Of a stretch of 64,000 nucleotides of DNA, positions 48,788 to 60,961 are shown one piece after another (the stretch's first letter is position 1; every line of letters begins with the position of its first letter). A program made the position numbers and the translations under genes. The stretch is from contig DAIDHQ010000014.1 of the NCBI GenBank assembly GCA_027459645.1, positions 1-64,000 on the forward strand, in the 5' to 3' direction. The DNA is from Vulcanimicrobiota bacterium (GTDB lineage: Bacteria; Vulcanimicrobiota; Vulcanimicrobiia; Vulcanimicrobiales; Vulcanimicrobiaceae). The notes beneath the pieces are model-generated. The model saw only the letters and a list, made by a program, of their open reading frames with translations, did no database searches and was not told the DNA's origin.

Positions 48788-49939
48788 TCAAGATACTAAG
48801 GTGCTTTCGTGCGAGCCTATTATTCGTATCACCGTTGCGGCCACCCGGTCGACCTCTTCTGCCGTCGTTCCCGCACCGAGCGAGAAACGAAGGATGCCGG
48901 TCTGCCACCGCGGCTCGACGCCGAGTGCCGAAATCACGTGACTTGGTTCGAGGACGCCCGAGGTACACGCGCTTCCCGACGAAACCGCAATGCCCTCGAG
49001 ATCGAGCGCCATCAGCATCGATTCCGAGTCTCTACCCGCAAATGAGATGTTGCTGACGTTCGGCAGGCGTGGCGCGCCCGCGCCGTTGACTCGTGCGTCC
49101 TTGACCGCCTGGAGAATTCGAGCTTCCAGGCGATCGCGCAACGCTCCGACTCGCTGCGCCCGAGCCTCCCGGCCGGCCGCCGCTCGTTCAAAGGCGGCGG
49201 CGAGGCCGATGATGCCGGCCACGTTCTCGGTCCCCGAGCGGCGGCCGAATTCTTGTCCCCCGCCGTAGACGATCGGCTCGAGCGCGACGCCTGAGCGGAC
49301 ATAGAGCGCGCCGACGCCCTTGGGACCGTAGAATTTGTGCGCCGAGATGGAGAGCAGATCCACGCCGAGTTTCGCGGGAGCGACATCCAGCCAGGGCGCC
49401 GCCTGCACCGCATCGGTGTGGAAGAGGACGCCGCGTTCGCGGGCGGCGGCCGCCAGTTCCGATACGGGTTGGACGGTACCGATTTCGTTGTTCGCCAGCA
49501 TCACGGTTGCGAGAATCGTGTCGTCGCGGAGCGCCGCCCGAAAATCCGCAACCCCGACGAGCCCGCGCTCGTCCACCGGCAGAAGCGTTATCTTGAAGCC
49601 CTCGCCTTCGAGCGCTTGCAAGGCATGCAGCACCGCGTGGTGCTCGATCGCCGTCGAAATGACGTGCCGGCCCCTCGTCGCCGCGGCTCGCGCCACCCCG
49701 ACGATCGCCATCGTATCGGCTTCCGAGCCGCTGCCCGTGAAGACGATCTCCTTACGGCCCACCCCCAGAGCCAACGCGACACGATCGCGAGCGGCGTCGA
49801 GCGCCGCGCGCGCTCCGCGGCCTTCGGCGTGAAGCGAACTGGGGTTATAGCCGCCCGTCATGTGCGGCAGCATCTCTGCCAAGACGGCTTCGTCGACGGG
49901 CGTGGTAGCAGCGTGATCGAGATAGATGCGATTTGCCAT
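48788..49939 (-). CDS. Cysteine desulfurase (NifS/IscS type)
   Basis: The 383-residue PLP enzyme begins RIYLDHAATTPVD and has the PLP lysine in SAHKFYGPKG and the reactive cysteine in SSGSACTSG. It releases sulfur from cysteine for iron-sulfur clusters and tRNA thiolation. Whether the partner is IscU or MnmA cannot be told, as neither gene adjoins it. Confidence 0.95.
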   Translation of the reverse strand: MANRIYLDHAATTPVDEAVLAEMLPHMTGGYNPSSLHAEGRGARAALDAARDRVALALGVGRKEIVFTGSGSEADTMAIVGVARAAATRGRHVISTAIEHHAVLHALQALEGEGFKITLLPVDERGLVGVADFRAALRDDTILATVMLANNEIGTVQPVSELAAAARERGVLFHTDAVQAAPWLDVAPAKLGVDLLSISAHKFYGPKGVGALYVRSGVALEPIVYGGGQEFGRRSGTENVAGIIGLAAAFERAAAGREARAQRVGALRDRLEARILQAVKDARVNGAGAPRLPNVSNISFAGRDSESMLMALDLEGIAVSSGSACTSGVLEPSHVISALGVEPRWQTGILRFSLGAGTTAEEVDRVAATVIRIIGSHESTLVS

Positions 49940-50025
49940 GAATTCTCAGTGTGCTCTCAGAGCGTCACCGTACGCTATGCCTGTGCGAAGCTCCATTGCA
50001 CACTCCGAGAAGTAGCAACGGGAAC

Positions 50026-50066
50026 GGCGGTCCAGAGTCCACAAACTTTGGGCCGCCAATTTTTTT
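50026..50066 (+). terminator. Terminator-like hairpin after rarA
   Basis: GGCGGTCC (50026-50033) and GGGCCGCC (50050-50057) pair with one G-U, followed by seven T on the plus strand. No plus-strand gene precedes it, so it may only insulate the rarA end from leftward antisense transcripts. Confidence 0.3.
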
Positions 50067-51312
50067 AGCCATCGTTCTCGCCCGGATCGTAGTAGTTGCG
50101 ATCGCGGAGATTTTCCGGCAGATTCTCTTGCTTGACCGCATAGTCGTCGTGCGCGTAGTGGTAGCCCTTGCCGTAGCCTAGCTGCTTCATCAAACCCGTC
50201 GGCGCGTTGCGAAGATGCAAGGGCACCGGATCGTTGCGCGTTTCTTGTACGTCGCGCATCGCGGCGGAATAGGCGCGGCCGACGCTGTTGCTCTTCTTTG
50301 CCTTCGCTAGATAGAGCGTGGCATGTGCGAGCGGATAAAAGCCTTCCGGCATGCCGATGAAATGCACCGCCTGCTGCGCGGCAATCGCCACTTGAATACC
50401 TTGCGGGTCGGCCAGACCGACGTCCTCGGAGGCCAGAATCACCAAGCGGCGCGCGATAAAGAGCGCATCTTCGCCGCCGTCGATCATTCGCGCGAGCCAA
50501 TACACGGCGGCATCGGGATCGCTCGCGCGGATCGATTTGATGAACGCGCTGATGACGTCGTAGTGCTGCTCGCCGCCCTTGTCGTACGTCGATCCGCGTT
50601 TTTGCAGCGCTTCGAGTACTAACGCGCGGTCCACACGCTTGACGCCGTTTTGTTCGGGCGCCGTCTGCGCGGCGAAGTCGAGCGCGTTGAGCGCCGTGCG
50701 CGCATCGCCGTTGGCGTACCCGATCAACGTCTCGCGCGCATCGGGTTCAATCTCGATCCGCGCGTTGCCGAGCCCCCGCTTCGAATCGGCGAGCGCGCGA
50801 TCGACGATGGCGGCGACCTCGTCGTCGGTGAGTTGCTGCAGCACGAAGACGCGCGCGCGGGAAAGCAGCGCCGAATTCACTTCGAACGACGGATTTTCGG
50901 TGGTCGCGCCGATCAGCGTGACGGTGCCGTCCTCGACGTACGGCAACACGGCATCTTGTTGCGCCTTGTTAAAGCGATGGATCTCGTCGATGAAGAGCAC
51001 GCTACGCTGTCCGACGCGACGGCGCGCTTGCGCTTCGGCGACGACGCGACGCAAATCCGCAACGCCGGCGCTCACCGCCGAGAGTTTTTCGAAATGCGCG
51101 CCGGTTGAATGAGCGACGATCTCCGCGAGCGTCGTCTTTCCCGTACCTGGCGGACCCCAAAGAATCATCGACGGCACGCGATCGGTTTCGATGGCGCGTC
51201 GCAGCGCGCGCCCCACGCCGACGATCTGCTCTTGCCCGACGTATTCCTCGAGCGTTTGCGGCCTCATGCGCGCCGCAAGCGGCGCGTCGGGCTCGCCGAA
51301 GAGCGAGTTCAT
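50065..51312 (-). CDS. rarA: Replication-associated recombination protein A (AAA+ ATPase)
   Basis: The 415-residue protein has Walker A (ILWGPPGTGKTTLAE), Walker B (VLFIDEIHRFNKAQQD) and sensor 1 (IGATTENPSFEVN), with the clamp-loader-like C-terminal MgsA domain (KSNSVGRAYSAAMRDV). RarA/MgsA works at stalled replication forks with SSB. The gene ends 2 bp from the next minus-strand gene. Confidence 0.96.
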   Translation of the reverse strand: MNSLFGEPDAPLAARMRPQTLEEYVGQEQIVGVGRALRRAIETDRVPSMILWGPPGTGKTTLAEIVAHSTGAHFEKLSAVSAGVADLRRVVAEAQARRRVGQRSVLFIDEIHRFNKAQQDAVLPYVEDGTVTLIGATTENPSFEVNSALLSRARVFVLQQLTDDEVAAIVDRALADSKRGLGNARIEIEPDARETLIGYANGDARTALNALDFAAQTAPEQNGVKRVDRALVLEALQKRGSTYDKGGEQHYDVISAFIKSIRASDPDAAVYWLARMIDGGEDALFIARRLVILASEDVGLADPQGIQVAIAAQQAVHFIGMPEGFYPLAHATLYLAKAKKSNSVGRAYSAAMRDVQETRNDPVPLHLRNAPTGLMKQLGYGKGYHYAHDDYAVKQENLPENLRDRNYYDPGENDG

Positions 51313-51314
51313 CG

Positions 51315-51986
51315 TTAGCGCAAGTCGCGCGGTTCCGGCGTCTTTTTCGAAAGCGGGTTTTTGATCACGATCGGTTTTGGCGTGGCGATGTGGGGATTCA
51401 CGTTGCCCGGGAACTGCATCGTTACGTTGCCTTCGGCGTGCGCCTTGCCGCTGACCGTGTTATACACGACGTGCGCTGCATCCATCTTGCGATCGCCCTG
51501 CACGATGTGCACGTTGCCGTCGAGCGTCAACACATGCGTCGCGTCGTTCAAGACGCCTTTGTTGGCATCGACGGTCGTGTCGGCTTGCACGTAGTGCACG
51601 TGGCCGGTCGCGGTATATTCTTTGGCCAGACCGTCGATATGTACTTGGTCCGCGGTCAGCGTCGACGGTCCGCGGCCTTTGGCGGCAGCCGTGCTGGAAA
51701 CGCCGGCGAAGTTGCCCTCGCTGTCGTGCATGACCACGTTGCCGTAGATCGTCGCGCTCTTCGTCTTATAGTTGCCGCTCGCGCGGTCGCCGCGAATGTC
51801 GCCGCCGTTGCGCGTCATGGTAATCTGGCTTGGCGTAGAGAAATCGCCGGTCTTCATATCGACGTCGACCTGCGACATATGGACCGTCCACACGCCCACG
51901 TCGAACTGCGTTCCACCGCTGGGCGGCGCGGATTTCGCCGCTCCCAGCAGGGCGGCGACGGCTAAAAGAGCGAGTGTGCGTTTCAT
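51315..51986 (-). CDS. LptA/OstA-like periplasmic protein
   Basis: The 223-residue protein has a signal peptide (MKRTLALLAVAALLGAAKSA) and repeated beta strands with DADQVHIDG, YTATGHVHYVQADTTVDANKGVLND, and DGNVHIVQGDRKMDAAHVVYN, the pattern of OstA/LptA proteins that bridge lipopolysaccharide across the periplasm. It supports a diderm envelope. The start overlaps the preceding Sua5-type gene by 4 bp. Confidence 0.8.
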   Translation of the reverse strand: MKRTLALLAVAALLGAAKSAPPSGGTQFDVGVWTVHMSQVDVDMKTGDFSTPSQITMTRNGGDIRGDRASGNYKTKSATIYGNVVMHDSEGNFAGVSSTAAAKGRGPSTLTADQVHIDGLAKEYTATGHVHYVQADTTVDANKGVLNDATHVLTLDGNVHIVQGDRKMDAAHVVYNTVSGKAHAEGNVTMQFPGNVNPHIATPKPIVIKNPLSKKTPEPRDLR

Positions 51987-52645
51987 TGTCTCGAGCGAAC
52001 CTTTACGGTATGACGCTCGACGGGGCCGAGAAGTTCCGCAATGCGCTCGTATCTCACCACGCCCTCACGTAAGAGGCGCGCCGTCGTGCCGCTCAAGTCC
52101 ACAATCGACGCTTCGCCTTCGTATCGCGTGGGCCCGTTCTCTACCAGCAAATCGGCGTCCGGTAGCTCTGCGTGGTCGCTGCCGCCCCGGTACGGCGGCT
52201 TGCCGCTCTGGTTTGCGCTCGTGACGGCGAGCGGACCGCACCGTTCCAGGATGGCTTTCGCGAGCGGTTCGTCCGGTACGCGAAAGCCGAGGGTCGGCAT
52301 ACCGGCCGTCACCTCGTCGCTGATGAACGCCGGCTTGCGCACGATGACGATGATCGGCGCGGGCAAGAGGCGTTTTGCCGCAAGCACGGCGAGCGGATTG
52401 TGCGGTGCGAATTCTAGAAACTCTTGCGTCGAAGCGACGTGCAGCGTCAGCGGCTTCTCATCGGGCCGCTTCTTCGCGGCATACACGGCATCGACCGACT
52501 GCAGCCGGTACGGATCGCACGCGAGTCCGTAACTCGTTTCGTTCGGAAAGATGATCGTGCCGCCGGCGAAAATGACGCGCGCGCACGCCTCCACCACATC
52601 GGTGACGGAAGCGGTACGCGCGTCGATAACTTCGCCGATGGCCAC
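51983..52645 (-). CDS. L-threonylcarbamoyladenylate synthase (Sua5/YrdC)
   Basis: The 220-residue protein has the YrdC fold: GGTIIFPNETSYGLACDP, AAKKRPDEKPLTLHVAS, and VTSANQSGKPP. It makes the threonylcarbamoyl-AMP for t6A37 in tRNAs. The GTG start directly follows the mreB TAA. Confidence 0.93.
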   Translation of the reverse strand: MAIGEVIDARTASVTDVVEACARVIFAGGTIIFPNETSYGLACDPYRLQSVDAVYAAKKRPDEKPLTLHVASTQEFLEFAPHNPLAVLAAKRLLPAPIIVIVRKPAFISDEVTAGMPTLGFRVPDEPLAKAILERCGPLAVTSANQSGKPPYRGGSDHAELPDADLLVENGPTRYEGEASIVDLSGTTARLLREGVVRYERIAELLGPVERHTVKVRSRQ

Positions 52646-53638
<993 letters not shown>

Positions 53639-54994
53639 CTAAATTGCTGCAGAACCAATGCGCGGATACTCGCGCGTTTCAAACAACCCTGCCGGTTCGA
53701 CCAGCGGGGTTACGCCGCTCGCGCGCTGCACTTGGCCGCCGAGGGCAGAAAGCATTTCTTCGAGCCGCTCGTAGCCGCGGTCGATGTATTCCAGGCCGAT
53801 GATCTCGGTCGCGCCCGAAGCAGCCAAGCCGGCGACCACGAGGGCCGCTCCGGCGCGAATATCCGGCGCTTCGACCGGCGCGCCCGAAAGTTGCGAAACG
53901 CCCTTAACGACCGCCGCGTTGCTTTCCATCGACACGGTCACATTCGCGCCCATGCGCGCAAGCTCGTTAACGTACGAGAAGCGAGCGTTGAAGATCGATT
54001 CCTCGACGACGCTCGTGCCGGGAACGGTGCACAGATACGACACCATCTGCGGTTGCAGATCGGTCGGAAAGCCGGGATGCGGCGCCGTCAGAATCTCCGT
54101 GCCGCCGGTCACCGTGCTGCCGTCGACGCGAATCCAATCGTCGCCGTAGGTGATATCCACGCCGCACTCTTGCAGCTTGAGCATGAACGCTTCGAGATGA
54201 TCGGGACGGCAGCGTTCGATCGTCACGTCGCCGCGCGTCACCGCGCCGCACAGAAGCAGCGTGCCGGTGACGATGCGATCGGGGATGATTTCATATTCGA
54301 CGCCGTGCAGCTCTTCGACGCCTTCGATGACGATCGTATCGCCGCCGATGCCGCCGATCTTTGCACCCATCGCCTGCAAGAAATGCGCGAGATCGACGAC
54401 TTCGGGTTCCATCGCAACGTTGCGCAGCGTCGTCGTACCTTCGGCGAGAACCGCGGCGAGCATGGCGTTTTTCGTTGCGCCGACGCTCGGCATCCGAAAT
54501 TCAATTTCGGCGCCGTGCAAGCGCGAGTGTTTCGATTCGGCGATCAGGTAGCCGTGCGCGTTGCGCACGTCGCAGCCGAGCGCGATAAACGCCTGCTCGT
54601 GCATGTCCGTCGCGCGCGTACCGAGCACGCAACCGCCGGGAAGCGGGACTTCCGCGCGGCCGAAACGCCCGAGCAGGGGCCCGACGACGTCGAAGGACGC
54701 CGCAAGTTTACGGACGAGCGTGTAAGGCGCGCAGTACGACGCAACGTTGCTCGAATCGATCGTAACCGTGTTGTCGCCTTCGTAGCGAATGCGAGCGCCG
54801 AGCGCTTCGAGCAGCGACCACATGACGGACACGTCGGTGATACGCGGCACGCGATGCAGCGTGACGGTGCCTTTTGCGAGCAGCGCAGCGGCCATAATCG
54901 GAAGCGCGGCGTTCTTGGCGCCGTGCGTCGTTACCGATCCTTCCAGCCGCGCGCCGCCGTGAACCCGAAGGGTGGTCTCTAAGCGGTCGAGCAT
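53639..54994 (-). CDS. murA: UDP-GlcNAc 1-carboxyvinyltransferase
   Basis: The 451-residue enzyme starts MLDRLETTLRVHGGARLEGS and has HGAKNAALPIMAA, the catalytic cysteine loop LPGGCVLGTRATDMH (Cys as in fosfomycin-sensitive MurA) and PHPGFPTDLQPQ. It adds enolpyruvate to UDP-GlcNAc, the first committed step of peptidoglycan synthesis. The C-terminus is slightly extended. Confidence 0.96.
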   Translation of the reverse strand: MLDRLETTLRVHGGARLEGSVTTHGAKNAALPIMAAALLAKGTVTLHRVPRITDVSVMWSLLEALGARIRYEGDNTVTIDSSNVASYCAPYTLVRKLAASFDVVGPLLGRFGRAEVPLPGGCVLGTRATDMHEQAFIALGCDVRNAHGYLIAESKHSRLHGAEIEFRMPSVGATKNAMLAAVLAEGTTTLRNVAMEPEVVDLAHFLQAMGAKIGGIGGDTIVIEGVEELHGVEYEIIPDRIVTGTLLLCGAVTRGDVTIERCRPDHLEAFMLKLQECGVDITYGDDWIRVDGSTVTGGTEILTAPHPGFPTDLQPQMVSYLCTVPGTSVVEESIFNARFSYVNELARMGANVTVSMESNAAVVKGVSQLSGAPVEAPDIRAGAALVVAGLAASGATEIIGLEYIDRGYERLEEMLSALGGQVQRASGVTPLVEPAGLFETREYPRIGSAAI

Positions 54995-55086
54995 TGGTCC
55001 CAAAAGTTCGTGGGGCGCATGATTGCGCCCCGCTTGCAACTATCGGCTGTTCGGGCCCTACGACGCAACGCCTATTCCGGCATACT

Positions 55087-55101
55087 TGACATGCAGTGTC
55101 A
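55087..55101. promoter_or_regulatory. TGACA-N5-TGTCA palindrome
   Basis: The inverted repeat TGACA (55087-55091) and TGTCA (55097-55101) lies 20 bp before the WYL-regulator ATG and overlaps a TTGACA -35 match at 55086-55091. It is a likely autoregulatory operator, and could also affect the divergent murA. Confidence 0.5.
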
Positions 55102-55120
55102 TATTTGCGAGCGTGGGTCT

Positions 55121-56089
55121 ATGAAGTCCGAACGGCTGGTCGCCCTGCTGCTCTTGCTCCAAGGCGCAACCCGGCGCACGGCGCGCGAATTGGCTTCGTC
55201 GCTGGAAGTTTCCGAGCGCACGATTTACCGCGACGTCGAAGCCCTAAGCGCCGCGGGCATCCCCGTCTATGCCGAGCGAGGCGCCGACGGGGGCATCGCG
55301 CTTTCCGAAGGCTACCGCCGCGCCCTGATGCACTTCAGCGAAGACGAGGTGCGCGCGCTTTTTGTCACGGGTTCCGCGATCCTGAGCGATCTTGGCATGG
55401 CCTCGAGCGCGCAGCGCGCCTTCGACAAATTACGCGGCGGATTGCCCGCGTTGCAGCAGCGCGCGATCGAACGCGCGCGCGAACGGATCTTCGTGGATCA
55501 GCGGCGGTGGAATCAACGCGAGGTGCCGGTCGAAATACTCGCCCTCTTGCGGCGCGCCGTCTGGGACGAACGCCGAGTGGAGATCGGCTATCGCGACCGG
55601 CAGCGCGCGCGCAGCATCCGGCGCATCGAGCCGCTCGGGCTCGTTTCAAAGGCGGGCGTTTGGTACGTCATCGCTCAAACCGAATCTGGAACGCGCAGCT
55701 TCCGCGTGGACCGCATCGAGTCGGCGGAAGAAACGTCCGAGCACTTCGAGCGGCCGGCAGACTTCGAACTGGAACGCTACTGGCGCGATACGTCGTCGAG
55801 ATTCATGCAGCCCGACGAAGAAGCGCTCGAAGTCGAAGTGCTGGTGCCGCAAGACGGCACGGCGACGCTCGAAGGAATGTTTCCGTGGCAGCCGCTCGAC
55901 GAAAACGACCCGATGCGCGTGCGCGTTACGTTTCCGGCGCGGCGCGCGGCGTTGCATTGGATTGTAGCGTGGGGAACGTCGGTAACGGTGGTCTCGCCGC
56001 GCGAATTGATCGCAGAGGTGATGGCGCACGCCGAAGCGGTCGCGCGCCATCATGCGCAGGCGTTAGGCCTGGCTTCCCACCAAACGTAG
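55121..56089 (+). CDS. YafY/PafC-type transcription regulator (HTH plus WYL)
   Basis: The 322-residue protein has an N-terminal winged helix (LLLLLQGATRRTARELASSLEVSERTIYRDVEALSAAG) and a C-terminal WYL domain (VEIGYRDRQRARSIRRIEPLGLVSKAGVWYVIAQ, RSFRVDRIES). WYL domains sense single-stranded nucleic acid or nucleotides, often for DNA damage or defence. It diverges from murA. Its 3' end overlaps the convergent atpC by 27 bp. Confidence 0.9.
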   Translation: MKSERLVALLLLLQGATRRTARELASSLEVSERTIYRDVEALSAAGIPVYAERGADGGIALSEGYRRALMHFSEDEVRALFVTGSAILSDLGMASSAQRAFDKLRGGLPALQQRAIERARERIFVDQRRWNQREVPVEILALLRRAVWDERRVEIGYRDRQRARSIRRIEPLGLVSKAGVWYVIAQTESGTRSFRVDRIESAEETSEHFERPADFELERYWRDTSSRFMQPDEEALEVEVLVPQDGTATLEGMFPWQPLDENDPMRVRVTFPARRAALHWIVAWGTSVTVVSPRELIAEVMAHAEAVARHHAQALGLASHQT

Positions 56090-56439
56090 TTTCGCTTGTG
56101 CGAACGCGATCGCCGTCGGATCGGTCGCTTTTGCAAGCTCGTCGCGCGTTGCCGCGACGTCGATATCGTCGAAGTGGAGCGCTTCGTCGACGAGCACCGT
56201 GACGCGGTCGGGCAGCGCCTGCATGAAGCCTTCGCTCGTCGCGAGTTCCAAACGTTCGCTCTTCCCGTCGCTCTGCACGTTCGCGCGGAGCACGCCTGGT
56301 TTGAGCGCGGCTAAAAACGGCGCGTGCCGGGGCAGAATGCCTTCCTCGCCTTCCGTCGTTACCGCGATCACCAGCTCCGCATCGCCTTCGAAGACCACCT
56401 TCGTCGGCGTGATGAGCTTGAACGGAATCGTCGACGCCA

Positions 56440-56440
<1 letters not shown>
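56063..56440 (-). CDS. atpC: ATP synthase epsilon subunit
   Basis: The 125-residue protein has the beta-sandwich (FKLITPTKVVFEGDAELVIAVTTEGEEGILPRHAPFLAALKPG) and a helical end. It is the last gene of the operon and shares one base with the atpD stop (TAATG). The 3' end overlaps the convergent WYL gene. Confidence 0.95.
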
Positions 56441-57927
<1,487 letters not shown>

Positions 57928-57939
57928 CTAGCTTTATAT

Positions 57940-58821
57940 TTAGCCGTTGACGAGCGCTTCCGCGCCGCCGACGATTTCGAGCAGTTCTTTGGTGATCGCC
58001 GCTTGGCGAGCGTTGTTCATCTGAATGGTGAGTTCGTCGATCAGCTTGCCCGCGTTGTCGGTCGCGTTGTTCATCGCGAGCAATTGCGCGGCGAAGAACG
58101 CGGCGTCGGTTTCGAGCATCGCCGAGAAGATCGTAAATTCGAGGTACTTCGGCAGCAGGCGCGAGAGCACGAACTCGGGCGACGGCGCGAATTCGACCGC
58201 GCCCCTGCGACTCGCGTCCGCTTCGGTGTGCCCGGCCGAGCCATTCGGAAGCACGTCCGCGACGATCGGCACGAGCGCGCGCGTTTCCGGCTTCTGCGAG
58301 AGCATCGAGATGAGTTTCGACGAGATCAACGTGATGCCGGAGATGCGGCCATTTACGAAATCGTCGGTGACGCGCTTGGCGACTTCGCGCGCGACGTCGA
58401 TCTTCGAAGGCGCGTTGAGCACCCAGGTCGGACGATCTCCGTGACCGGCGCGGCGCACGGCGTTACGGGCTTTGATGCCGACCGTGTACCACGCGACGTT
58501 CTTGCCGGCCGCAAAATGCTCGCCCGCACGAATCACGTTGGAGTTGAATGCGCCCGCGAGGCCTTTGTCGGCGGTCATCAGGATGACGCCGAGCGGCGCG
58601 TTGGCGTTGCCCGGCTTCATGAACGGATGATCGACCGTCGTGACGGCAGCCATCAGATCGCGCAGCATCTCCGAAAGCGTGTCCGCGTAAGGGCGCGCTT
58701 GCTTCTGCGCCGCTTCCGCACGCCGGATCTTCGCCGCGGCGACTTGCTTCATCGCCTTGGTGATCTGCTGCGTATTCTTCAGCGAGCGTATCCGCTCGCG
58801 AAGATCTTTTACGCTAGGCAT
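57940..58821 (-). CDS. atpG: ATP synthase gamma subunit
   Basis: The 293-residue rotor shaft begins MPSVKDLRERIRSLKNTQQITKAMKQVAAAKIRRAE and ends with MNNATDNAGKLIDELTIQMNNARQAAITKELLEIVGGAEAL, as expected. Confidence 0.97.
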   Translation of the reverse strand: MPSVKDLRERIRSLKNTQQITKAMKQVAAAKIRRAEAAQKQARPYADTLSEMLRDLMAAVTTVDHPFMKPGNANAPLGVILMTADKGLAGAFNSNVIRAGEHFAAGKNVAWYTVGIKARNAVRRAGHGDRPTWVLNAPSKIDVAREVAKRVTDDFVNGRISGITLISSKLISMLSQKPETRALVPIVADVLPNGSAGHTEADASRRGAVEFAPSPEFVLSRLLPKYLEFTIFSAMLETDAAFFAAQLLAMNNATDNAGKLIDELTIQMNNARQAAITKELLEIVGGAEALVNG

Positions 58822-58845
58822 GGATCGTCTCTCGCGAAACTTGCA

Positions 58846-60345
58846 TTAGAAGCTCTTGTTGAACTCCGTCAGGGCGGCGTTCAGCTTTTGCTTCGTGTCG
58901 TCCGAGATCTGGCCGCTCGTGCGGATCGCCTCGCTGACGTCGCCGTGCTTGTGATGCAGGAAGTCGATGAAGGCTTTCAGCCAGTCTTGCAGGCGCGGCG
59001 TCGGGATGTCGTTGACGAAACCATTGGTCGCGCCGTACATGATCGCGACCTGGTCTTCCATCGACATCGGTTGATACTGCGGCTGCTTCAAGAGTTCGGT
59101 GAGCTTCTCGCCGCGCAGCAGTTGCATCTGCGTCGATTTGTCGAGATCGCTCGCAAGCTTTGCGAACGCCGCGAGATCGCGGTATTGCGCGAGCTCCAGT
59201 TTCAGCGGACCGGCGACGCCCTTCATCGCCTTCGTCTGCGCCGAACCGCCGACGCGCGAAACCGAAAGCCCGACGTTGACGGCGGGGCGGATGCCTTGGA
59301 AGAAAAGTTCCGGCGTCAGGTAAATCTGGCCGTCCGTGATCGAGATCACGTTGGTCGGAATATACGCCGAGAAGTCTCCCGCTTGCGTCTCGATGATCGG
59401 TAGCGCGGTCATCGAACCCGCTCCCAATTCGTCGGAGAGTTTCGCAGCGCGTTCCAGCAAACGCGAATGCAGGAAGAAGACGTCGCCGGGGTAGGCTTCG
59501 CGGCCCGGCGGGCGGCGAAGCAGCAACGCCATCTCGCGATACGACTGCGCGTGCTTGGTGAGATCGTCGTAAATGATCAGCACGTCTTTGCCGGCGTACA
59601 TCAGCTCTTCGCCCATGGCGCAGCCTGCGAACGGTGCGATCCAGCGCAGCGCGGCCGCTTCCGACGGGCCGACGGTAACGATGGTCGTGTACTCCATCGC
59701 ACCCTTCTGCTCGAGAATCTGCGCGAGCGCAGCGACGGTCGCGTTCTTCTGCCCGATCGCGACGTAGATGCAGAAGACGTTCTGGCCCTTTTGATTGATG
59801 ATCGTGTCGACGGCGATCGCGGTCTTACCGGTCGAACGGTCGCCGATGATCAGCTCGCGCTGGCCCTTGCCGATCGGAATCAGCGCGTCGATCGCGCGGA
59901 TACCGGTCTGCAGCGGCTGCTTGACCGATTGTCGCTGGACGACGGTCGGCGCGACGTTTTCGATCGTGCGGTACTTCGACGTGTTGATCGGGCCTTTGCC
60001 GTCGACGGGTTGGCCGAGCGGATTGACGACGCGTCCGAGCAGCGCTTCACCGACGGGAACCGACGCGATGCGGCCCGTGCGGCGAACCTTGTCGCCTTCC
60101 TTGATATCTGAATCGTCGCCCATGATAACGACGCCGACGTTGTCCTCTTCGAGATTGAGCGCAACGCCTTGCAGGCCGTTCGCGAACTCGACGAGTTCCG
60201 AGGAGCGCACTCCGCGCAGCCCGTAGATGCGCGCGAGGTTCGCGCCGACTTCAAGGACGGTTCCAACTTCGTCTTCTTGGACGCCCGCATTAAAGCTCGC
60301 GATCTGCTGCTTGAGAATTCCGGCAATTTCGTCAGCGTTTATCAT
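58846..60345 (-). CDS. atpA: ATP synthase alpha subunit
   Basis: The 499-residue subunit has the P-loop [19 protein letters not shown] and the [22 protein letters not shown] segment. Standard length and start ([15 protein letters not shown]). Confidence 0.98.
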   Translation of the reverse strand: MINADEIAGILKQQIASFNAGVQEDEVGTVLEVGANLARIYGLRGVRSSELVEFANGLQGVALNLEEDNVGVVIMGDDSDIKEGDKVRRTGRIASVPVGEALLGRVVNPLGQPVDGKGPINTSKYRTIENVAPTVVQRQSVKQPLQTGIRAIDALIPIGKGQRELIIGDRSTGKTAIAVDTIINQKGQNVFCIYVAIGQKNATVAALAQILEQKGAMEYTTIVTVGPSEAAALRWIAPFAGCAMGEELMYAGKDVLIIYDDLTKHAQSYREMALLLRRPPGREAYPGDVFFLHSRLLERAAKLSDELGAGSMTALPIIETQAGDFSAYIPTNVISITDGQIYLTPELFFQGIRPAVNVGLSVSRVGGSAQTKAMKGVAGPLKLELAQYRDLAAFAKLASDLDKSTQMQLLRGEKLTELLKQPQYQPMSMEDQVAIMYGATNGFVNDIPTPRLQDWLKAFIDFLHHKHGDVSEAIRTSGQISDDTKQKLNAALTEFNKSF

Positions 60346-60415
60346 ATTCTAAAGGCGCTCCGATCTGCGCATAAACATGTTGGTGAGCAATTGATTCCCC
60401 TGGGGCGCCGACACG

Positions 60416-60961
60416 TTAGTGTCCCCCTGCGAACAGGTTTCGCGAGAGTTCTTCCAGGCGGCCGGCGACGGTGCCGTCGATGCGGCGGTCGCCCATGACG
60501 ATGCGAACGCCGCCGATCAGCGCGGGATCGCGCTTCACGGTGACGTCGAATTTCTTGCTATACGTGCGTTCGAGGTGTTCCACCAGCGAACGCAGTTCCG
60601 AATCGGGCAACTCTTGCGCCGTCGTGATCGTCAGCGGTTCCATCCCGCGAGACGCCAGTTCGAGTTTGCGGTACTCGGTCAGCAGCTCGTCGAGAATCGC
60701 TTCACGGCGCTTGCGCACGAGAAGCAGCACGGTGTGCAGCGCGATCTCGTCGACTTTCCCGTTAAATGTCGCGGTGATTGCGCGCTCTTTGTTCGCGCGA
60801 ACGACGATGGGCGAGATGAAAAATTCCCGCGTACCCGCGTCCTCGTTGAGCGCGCGCACGATCGACGAAAGGTCGTTGCCGACGCGCTCGATGCGGCCGC
60901 TATCCTGGGCCAGGCCGAAGACGGCGATAGCGTACCGGCGCGCGAGGGTTTCGTTCGCCAT
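60416..60961 (-). CDS. atpH: ATP synthase delta subunit
   Basis: The 181-residue OSCP-type subunit begins ARRYAIAVFGLAQDSGRI and ends with GVRIVMGDRRIDGTVAGRLEELSR, the typical C-terminal motif. Its start shares a base with the upstream b-subunit stop. Confidence 0.95.
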   Translation of the reverse strand: MANETLARRYAIAVFGLAQDSGRIERVGNDLSSIVRALNEDAGTREFFISPIVVRANKERAITATFNGKVDEIALHTVLLLVRKRREAILDELLTEYRKLELASRGMEPLTITTAQELPDSELRSLVEHLERTYSKKFDVTVKRDPALIGGVRIVMGDRRIDGTVAGRLEELSRNLFAGGH

